Origin: Arthrobacter methylotrophus
GTDB taxonomy: Bacteria > Actinomycetota > Actinomycetes > Actinomycetales > Micrococcaceae
Length of the DNA: 64,000 nucleotides
Assembly (NCBI RefSeq): GCF_039539965.1
Contig: NZ_BAABED010000001.1
Location: forward strand, 4,650,001 to 4,714,000
Direction of reading: 5' to 3'
Shown: positions 59,611 to 64,000 of the stretch, in pieces
Layout: every line of letters starts with the position of its first letter
Numbering within the stretch: the first letter of the stretch is position 1
Program-made: the position numbers and the translations under genes
The notes under the pieces: generated by a model
The model's database searches: none
Told to the model about the DNA's origin: nothing
The model's input: the letters and a program-made list of their open reading frames with translations, nothing else

Positions 59611-60914
59611 ATCTGTGCTCCTTTGCTGATGACATCGATGGCTTCTTGCAAAACCGGCGCCAGCCGGCGGACGCCTTCGGCGATGGATTCCGGTGGCACT
59701 GCGCTGAAGGCCAGTCTCAGTTTGTTGGATGGCTCGTCAGAGTGCGTGAACGCCGCGCCGGGGATGAACACGACCCCGGCCTCGATCGCCTTCTTGAGTA
59801 GCGGGTAGGTGTCCACGCCATCTGGCAAGGTGACCCAGACGAAGAAGCCGCCCTCGGGCTTGGTCCAGCTGAGGCCGGGTGGCATGTGTTCTGCGAGGGC
59901 CACCAGCAGGGCGTTGCAGCGTTCCTCGTACAAGGCCCGGTAGGTGTCAATCTGCGCACGCCAGTCGTAGTCCCGGAGATATGCCGAGATGATCATCTGA
60001 TTCAGCGTGGGAGGGCAGAGGGTTACGGCTTCCGATGCAAGGTAGAAACGGCGCTGCAGGTGTTCGGGAACGAGGGCCCATCCGATCCGTAGACCCGGGG
60101 CGAAGATCTTGGAGAATGATCCCATGTAGATGACGTCATGCGCGTTGGCGGCCCGCATTGGTGCCAGCGGCTTGCCGTCGAAACGCAAGAGCCCGTACGG
60201 GTTGTCCTCGAGTACCAAGATATTCGCATTGCTGCATATATCGACGATGTGTTGACGCCTGGCTGGGGAGAGCGTTATGCCGGACGGGTTGTTGAAGTTC
60301 GGGATCGTGTAGAGGAACTTGATGTTCTTGCCCTCGGCCTGAAGCTCCGCGATCTTGGCTTCCAGCAGCTCCGGGACTAGTCCGTTGTCGTCCATGTCCA
60401 CGGTCTCGACCTGCACCTGGTAGGCCTCGAAGGTGTTGAGCGCGCCCACATAGGTGGGGTTTTCCACGAGGACGACGTCGCCCGGATTGCAAAAGACCTT
60501 GGTGGCCACATCCTGGGCGGATTGGGAGCCTGCGGTGATCACGACGTTCTCCGGACGGGCGTCCGTAATGCCTTCCGCGGCCATGATCTCGCAGATTTGG
60601 GTACGCAGTTCCTCGGTGCCTTGCCCGCCTCCGTACTGCAGCGCCGTCATGCCTTCTTCGGTGATGATGCGAGCGGCGGTCTGGCCGAGTTTCTCAAGGG
60701 GCAGGGATTGCAGGTAGGGGTTTCCGCCGGCGAGGGACACGAGTCCCGGACGCATTGAGATGTCGAAGACATCACGTACGGCTGACTGCTTGATGTGGGC
60801 GGCGCGCTCCGAGAAGAGTCCCTCGTGGCGGTGGGCGGCGGTTGCTGCCCGCTCGATTGCGTCGATTGCTTCAGCGGGCAACTCCGGCCCGGCATCCAAT
60901 GTTTCGTGGGTCAC
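59607..60914 (-). CDS. PLP-dependent aminotransferase, 2-aminoadipate/aromatic type
   Basis: A 435-residue fold-type I aminotransferase. PLP lysine is in YMGSFSKIFAPGLRIGW; LYTIPNFNNPSGITLS, ILVLEDNPYGLLRFDG and VVITAGSQSAQDV are the cofactor-binding segments. The sequence is of the LysN/ARO8 (2-aminoadipate, aromatic) type related to MocR regulators but without the DNA-binding domain; it carries an N-terminal extension of about 40 residues. Substrate cannot be fixed from sequence. It is upstream of and coupled to the Usp gene. Confidence 0.9.
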   Translation of the reverse strand: MTHETLDAGPELPAEAIDAIERAATAAHRHEGLFSERAAHIKQSAVRDVFDISMRPGLVSLAGGNPYLQSLPLEKLGQTAARIITEEGMTALQYGGGQGTEELRTQICEIMAAEGITDARPENVVITAGSQSAQDVATKVFCNPGDVVLVENPTYVGALNTFEAYQVQVETVDMDDNGLVPELLEAKIAELQAEGKNIKFLYTIPNFNNPSGITLSPARRQHIVDICSNANILVLEDNPYGLLRFDGKPLAPMRAANAHDVIYMGSFSKIFAPGLRIGWALVPEHLQRRFYLASEAVTLCPPTLNQMIISAYLRDYDWRAQIDTYRALYEERCNALLVALAEHMPPGLSWTKPEGGFFVWVTLPDGVDTYPLLKKAIEAGVVFIPGAAFTHSDEPSNKLRLAFSAVPPESIAEGVRRLAPVLQEAIDVISKGAQI

Positions 60915-61027
60915 ATTGACAGGATACTCCCCGAAGTTGTCAGTTGAGCAACGAATGTTTCATTAGAAGGTTTAAGTTCCCGCGCGCTGCGCTTTACCTT
61001 GGGACCGCGGAAGGCTGGAATAGAGCC

Positions 61028-61855
61028 ATGACGACGCATCCTGAACTCGAATCCAAGGTACGCCTCTTCCACGAGCTCCATGCTGCGCCGCAAGCGCCCT
61101 TGGTGTTGGTGAATGCATGGGATGTTGCATCGGCTCGGATGGTGGAGGAAGCAGGCGCGACGGCGGTGGCCACCTCCAGCTCGGCCGTCTCCTGGAGCCT
61201 GGGGTTCCAGGACGGCGACCACCTTCCACGGCAACTCGCCATGGAGGCGCTGTCGCGGATAGCTGCTGCCACTCGCTTGCCCGTGACTGCAGACATCGAG
61301 ACGGGCTATGGGCGTACTGACGAAGAGCTCCAAGCCACGGTCCGGGCAGTGCTGGATGCGGGCGCCGTCGGAATCAATATCGAAGACTCGGCGGAACAGC
61401 CGCTGAGCGATATCGCCGAACAGTCCAGCCGCATTGCCCTGATCAGGCAGGTTGCCGACGACGCCGGCGTCGGGCTTTTCATCAATGCGCGTACGGACAC
61501 TTATTGGTCCGGAAAGTTTCCGGACACCGCCTATGAAGAAACGCTGCGACGTGCCGATGCCTACCAGCAGGCCGGAGCGGACGGAATATTCGTGCCGGGA
61601 TTGGTGGATCTCCATATTCTCCACGAACTTTCCCGCCGGATCCCCGCGCCACTCAATGCGCTGGCAGGCTTGGGCTCGCCCTCGCCGGGTGAATTGCATG
61701 ACGCCGGCGTGCGGCGCATCAGCATCGGCGGCAGCACTGCGAGGGCCGCGTACGCGACGGTCTCCAAGTTGGCGTTGGAAGTTCTTGGCGACGGAAACTG
61801 GTCCGGTTTGGCCGGTACCCGGAGCTATGCCGAGATGGATGCGTTATTCGGGTGA
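61028..61855 (+). CDS. Isocitrate lyase/PEP mutase family protein
   Basis: A 275-residue TIM-barrel protein of the PEP mutase/isocitrate lyase superfamily. LVLVNAWDVASARMVEEAG and ATSSSAVSWSLGFQDGD form the substrate region; PVTADIETGYGRTDEEL holds the metal aspartate; GINIEDS and INARTDTYW follow. It lacks the KKCGH-type catalytic loop of true isocitrate lyases, and probably is an oxoacid- or carboxyphosphonoenolpyruvate-type lyase of unknown substrate. The ATG at 61028 is the best start; the ribosome site is weak. Divergent from the aminotransferase gene. Confidence 0.87.
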   Translation: MTTHPELESKVRLFHELHAAPQAPLVLVNAWDVASARMVEEAGATAVATSSSAVSWSLGFQDGDHLPRQLAMEALSRIAAATRLPVTADIETGYGRTDEELQATVRAVLDAGAVGINIEDSAEQPLSDIAEQSSRIALIRQVADDAGVGLFINARTDTYWSGKFPDTAYEETLRRADAYQQAGADGIFVPGLVDLHILHELSRRIPAPLNALAGLGSPSPGELHDAGVRRISIGGSTARAAYATVSKLALEVLGDGNWSGLAGTRSYAEMDALFG

Positions 61856-62542
61856 GTGGCCACCTAGGCGCAAACTCAAGGCGTCCGCCAGGGTGTTCCC
61901 GTCAATGTAGATCGCGGCCTGGGATGCTCCCGAAGCAGCCACTGCGGTCTGCGCCAGCTGCGTTTCGATCCGCGTTTGGTCGCACAAGCCTCCGGGGCGA
62001 AGTGACCCGCTCAAGTTCACGACGGCGGTAGTGCCGTCGAGGTAGCCCGAAACGTAGCGCAGTCCGGAGCCCGCGAGCGCGTTGTACCAGCCTGCCCGGG
62101 CCGCGGTGTCGGCGGGTGCAAGCAGCTGCCCCATCGCCACGGCCAGCGGGTCGCTGCCCGGAAGTGCAGTGATGTGAACAGGCACGAGGCTATCGTCGCA
62201 GCCGAACCGTACACCGCGGCTGCCGCCGTCGCCGATTGCCACGAAATACACGGTGGTCCCGGTCGATGCGCCGGTGGTCGGGAGGGCTGCAGGTGCCTGC
62301 GGGTTTGCCGTGGTTGGCGGCAATGGTGCGGGTGGCGGGTTGAAATACGGGGGAGGTGCAGGGCGGGGCATCGGAACGGGCCCGGCTACCGGCTCCAGCG
62401 TCGCTTGGGCGGAGTCCGGCGAAGCCGGCCGTGCGGTGGGCGAAGCGGCCGGGGAAGCGCAGCCAGCCAGGCAGAGCGCGAGGGATAGGCACAGGGCGGC
62501 GATCGCCGTCGTCGTGCTTTCCGCGCCGCGCCTGGCCCGCAT
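61844..62542 (-). CDS. GerMN-domain lipoprotein
   Basis: A 232-residue lipoprotein with signal and lipobox LCLAGC, then about 80 residues of Pro/Ala-rich linker. The GerMN domain (TVYFVAIGDGGSRGV, then DPLAVAMGQLLA and TTAVVNLSGSLRP) occupies the C-terminal 130 residues. GerMN proteins are cell-envelope proteins of unclear role, in mycobacteria linked to LpqB-type genes. The ATG at 62542 has GGAGG five bases upstream. Its 3' end overlaps the convergent gene by 12 bases. Confidence 0.85.
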   Translation of the reverse strand: MRARRGAESTTTAIAALCLSLALCLAGCASPAASPTARPASPDSAQATLEPVAGPVPMPRPAPPPYFNPPPAPLPPTTANPQAPAALPTTGASTGTTVYFVAIGDGGSRGVRFGCDDSLVPVHITALPGSDPLAVAMGQLLAPADTAARAGWYNALAGSGLRYVSGYLDGTTAVVNLSGSLRPGGLCDQTRIETQLAQTAVAASGASQAAIYIDGNTLADALSLRLGGHSPE

Positions 62543-62732
62543 GACAGCCTCCGATCCTGCCCTGATCGCGTTTGGTGCCCTGTAAATCAACGTTACGGCT
62601 GGCCGTCCAGGTGGGGACTGCTCCGCCCATGACGGTTCGGCCTCAGCTCAGTCACGGAACGGTTGCGGACGGGCTAATCCCGCCCCTTTGATCTTCCGCC
62701 CCGCTGGGGCCAGGCCGTCATGTGTCGCCAAA

Positions 62733-62772
62733 AATGCCCCTGCCCACGCCTCAATGGCGGGACAAGGGCATT
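62733..62772 (-). terminator. Rho-independent terminator of the FMN reductase gene
   Basis: On the minus strand AATGCCC (62772-62766) and GGGCATT (62739-62733) close an interrupted GC-rich stem. The reading then enters a run of five T (62734-62730). It lies 56 bases after the stop of the FMN reductase gene. Confidence 0.75.
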
Positions 62773-62827
62773 CCTCGCGCGCGGCCGGCACGCTTGGCGC
62801 GCAACCGGGGCGCGTGAACGGTGGGGA

Positions 62828-63394
62828 CTAGGCTGCTGCTTCGTCTTCCTGGACGGCGGTCAGGGGCTCGAAGATGCCCTTGATCTGCTCAACAACTTCG
62901 GCGTCGTCCTTGGGGTGCAGTTCGGCGAAGCGGATCATGGAACCCGGAACGGCGAGCTTGACGTCTTCAAGGACCTTGGCGCCGGCGATGCCTGCGGCCT
63001 TGCGGGCTTCGTCTTGTGCCCAGACTCCACCGAACTGGCCAAACGCGGTTCCGACGACGGCGGTCGGCTTGCCCGCGAGGGCGCCGGCGCCGTAGGGGCG
63101 GGACAGCCAGTCGATGGCGTTCTTGAGGGAAGCGGTCAGGGTGCCGTTGTGTTCGGGCGTGACAAACAGGAGGGTGTCAGCTTCGGATGCGGCTGCACGC
63201 AAAGCCGCGGCTTCAGCGGGAACCTGGCCTTCGACGTCGATGTCTTCGTTGTAGAACGGGATGTTGCCGAGGGAACCGTGGATCTGGACGTCCACGTTTT
63301 CCGGGGCGTTGAGCTGGATGGCTTCGGCGAGCTTGCGGTTGTGGGAATCGGCGCGGAGGCTGCCGACAAGGGCGAGAACGGTGTTCTTGGACAT
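62828..63394 (-). CDS. NADPH-dependent FMN reductase family protein
   Basis: A 188-residue flavodoxin-like reductase. VLALVGSLRADSHNRKLAEA binds the FMN phosphate and LLFVTPEHNGTLTASLKNAI with DWLSRP is the conserved centre of the family. Members reduce FMN, quinones or azo dyes. It could supply FMNH2 to the SfnG-type monooxygenase, but no linkage is visible. Divergent from a TetR gene whose product may control it. Confidence 0.9.
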   Translation of the reverse strand: MSKNTVLALVGSLRADSHNRKLAEAIQLNAPENVDVQIHGSLGNIPFYNEDIDVEGQVPAEAAALRAAASEADTLLFVTPEHNGTLTASLKNAIDWLSRPYGAGALAGKPTAVVGTAFGQFGGVWAQDEARKAAGIAGAKVLEDVKLAVPGSMIRFAELHPKDDAEVVEQIKGIFEPLTAVQEDEAAA

Positions 63395-63472
63395 AGGAAC
63401 TCCTTGGGGTCTGGCCGCGGACGGTGCCGCAGGCGCTCGGTTTCTGAGGCATTTTCTGCCTTCGTAGGTTCT

Positions 63473-63492
63473 AAACGGACTACGGTCCGGTT
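63473..63492. promoter_or_regulatory. Inverted repeat between FMN reductase and TetR genes
   Basis: CGGAC (63476-63480) and GTCCG (63485-63489) form arms with a 4-base centre; the outer bases AA(A) and TT extend the symmetry. It lies 18 bases before the TetR start and is a plausible TetR operator serving both divergent genes. Confidence 0.45.
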
Positions 63493-63510
63493 AATATTCC
63501 CACGGCTAGA

Positions 63511-64000
63511 ATGTTTCTTGTGAGCCTCATCCCCATCCGGCCCGAGTTGCCCTCGGGGGCACCGCCGGAGCGTAGCGACGCCGCGCGCAACCGCGAACGG
63601 CTCCTCCAAGCTGCCAGGGAACTGGTGGCAGAGCACGGTGTGGACGCCGTCACCATGGACATGCTCGCTTGCCGTGCCGACGTCGGGAAGGGGACGGTCT
63701 TCCGTCGCTTTGGCAGCAGGGCGGGACTCATGATGACCCTCCTGAGCGACGCCGAGGCGGACTTCCAGCACCAATTCATCTTCGGTCCGCCACCCCTCGG
63801 CCCGGGAGCGCCTCCACTTGAGCGGCTCATTGCCTTCGGCGAGGCCCGCATCAAATACGTCGAAGAGTACGGCGAGCTGGCCCGCGCCGCGGCAGAGCAT
63901 TCCCCGCAAAACCGGCACGACGCCCCGCCAGTGGTCTTGTGGCACCGGCACCTCGAGATGCTGTTACGGGAAGCCGGCCTCAGCCGAGATCCGTGGCTAC
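63511..64000 (+). CDS. TetR-family regulator (runs off the window end)
   Basis: The frame from the ATG at 63511 stays open to the last base, giving 163 visible residues. The helix-turn-helix lies at about residues 27-73: RLLQAARELVAEHGVDAVTM, then CRADVGKGTVFRRFGSRAGL, the typical TetR pattern. The ligand domain follows and is incomplete. Probably represses the divergent FMN reductase gene through 63473-63492. A GTG at 63520 is an alternative start. Confidence 0.87.
   Translation, partial: MFLVSLIPIRPELPSGAPPERSDAARNRERLLQAARELVAEHGVDAVTMDMLACRADVGKGTVFRRFGSRAGLMMTLLSDAEADFQHQFIFGPPPLGPGAPPLERLIAFGEARIKYVEEYGELARAAAEHSPQNRHDAPPVVLWHRHLEMLLREAGLSRDPWL

Noticed and set aside
1..64000. tRNA genes, rRNA genes, CRISPR arrays and insertion sequences
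   Set aside because: No T-loop/anticodon combination, no rRNA segment, no regularly spaced short repeats and no transposase motifs were seen on either strand.

Overview
The window is high-GC DNA in actinobacterial style: GTG and TTG starts, tightly overlapping ATGA gene junctions, and a mycobacterial/arthrobacterial gene set. The best fit is a soil member of the Micrococcaceae close to Arthrobacter or Paenarthrobacter. The homoprotocatechuate dioxygenase looks very like the Brevibacterium and Arthrobacter enzymes as I remember them. No plasmid, phage or insertion-sequence genes, no tRNA or rRNA genes and no CRISPR array are visible. The window looks like a chromosomal stretch rich in catabolic accessory operons.

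Region by region. (1) 1-8.7 kb: the end of an unknown gene, a dihydrofolate-reductase-like protein, then a phosphonate locus. On the minus strand lie an FAD oxidoreductase, phnD, phnC and a double-length phnE. On the plus strand lie a phosphonatase-like HAD hydrolase, a zinc alcohol dehydrogenase and a GntR regulator. No C-P lyase genes and no PhnW transaminase are present. (2) 8.8-12.1 kb: a STAS-like protein, an IclR (PobR-type) regulator, pobA (4-hydroxybenzoate to protocatechuate) and a flavodoxin-like protein. (3) 12.4-17.4 kb: a translationally coupled operon of acyl-CoA synthetase, SfnG-type dimethylsulfone monooxygenase, MetY and a CoA-binding protein, probably for organosulfur use and methionine synthesis. 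(4) 17.4-30.3 kb: a channel-like membrane protein, the complete kdpFABCDE potassium system with an extra small ORF in front, an ABC exporter with a divergent MarR regulator, and a zone of gene remnants. A 0.4-kb direct repeat (17433-17855 and 29902-30312) brackets this block.

(5) 30.4-36.3 kb: a three-gene membrane operon (UPF0718/YraQ-type permease, TIGR03943-type partner, propeller-like protein) and a secreted polysaccharide deacetylase with three 124-residue C-terminal repeats. (6) 36.4-46 kb: an alpha/beta hydrolase and a meta-cleavage pathway for homoprotocatechuate. It has a divergent MobA-like flavin hydroxylase, an FAH-RraA fusion, a GntR regulator, hpaE, hpaD, hpaH and hpaI, with large hairpins between genes. 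(7) 46-54 kb: mostly housekeeping genes (thioesterase, CtaG-like, GNAT, phosphatase, purB, a holin-like membrane protein, hisC) plus a WXG-like protein paired with a GHSQGG esterase. (8) 54-64 kb: a branched-chain-type 2-oxoacid dehydrogenase operon (E1alpha, E1beta, E2) behind a 38-bp perfect palindrome, then PAP2-like, universal stress, aminotransferase, PEP-mutase/isocitrate-lyase-like, GerMN lipoprotein, FMN reductase and a TetR gene cut by the window edge.

The operons form a catabolic picture: phosphonate, sulfone, 4-hydroxybenzoate and hydroxyphenylacetate-type aromatics enter central metabolism, each with a local regulator and often a visible operator palindrome. All functions are read from sequence motifs and memory of families; no database search was run.
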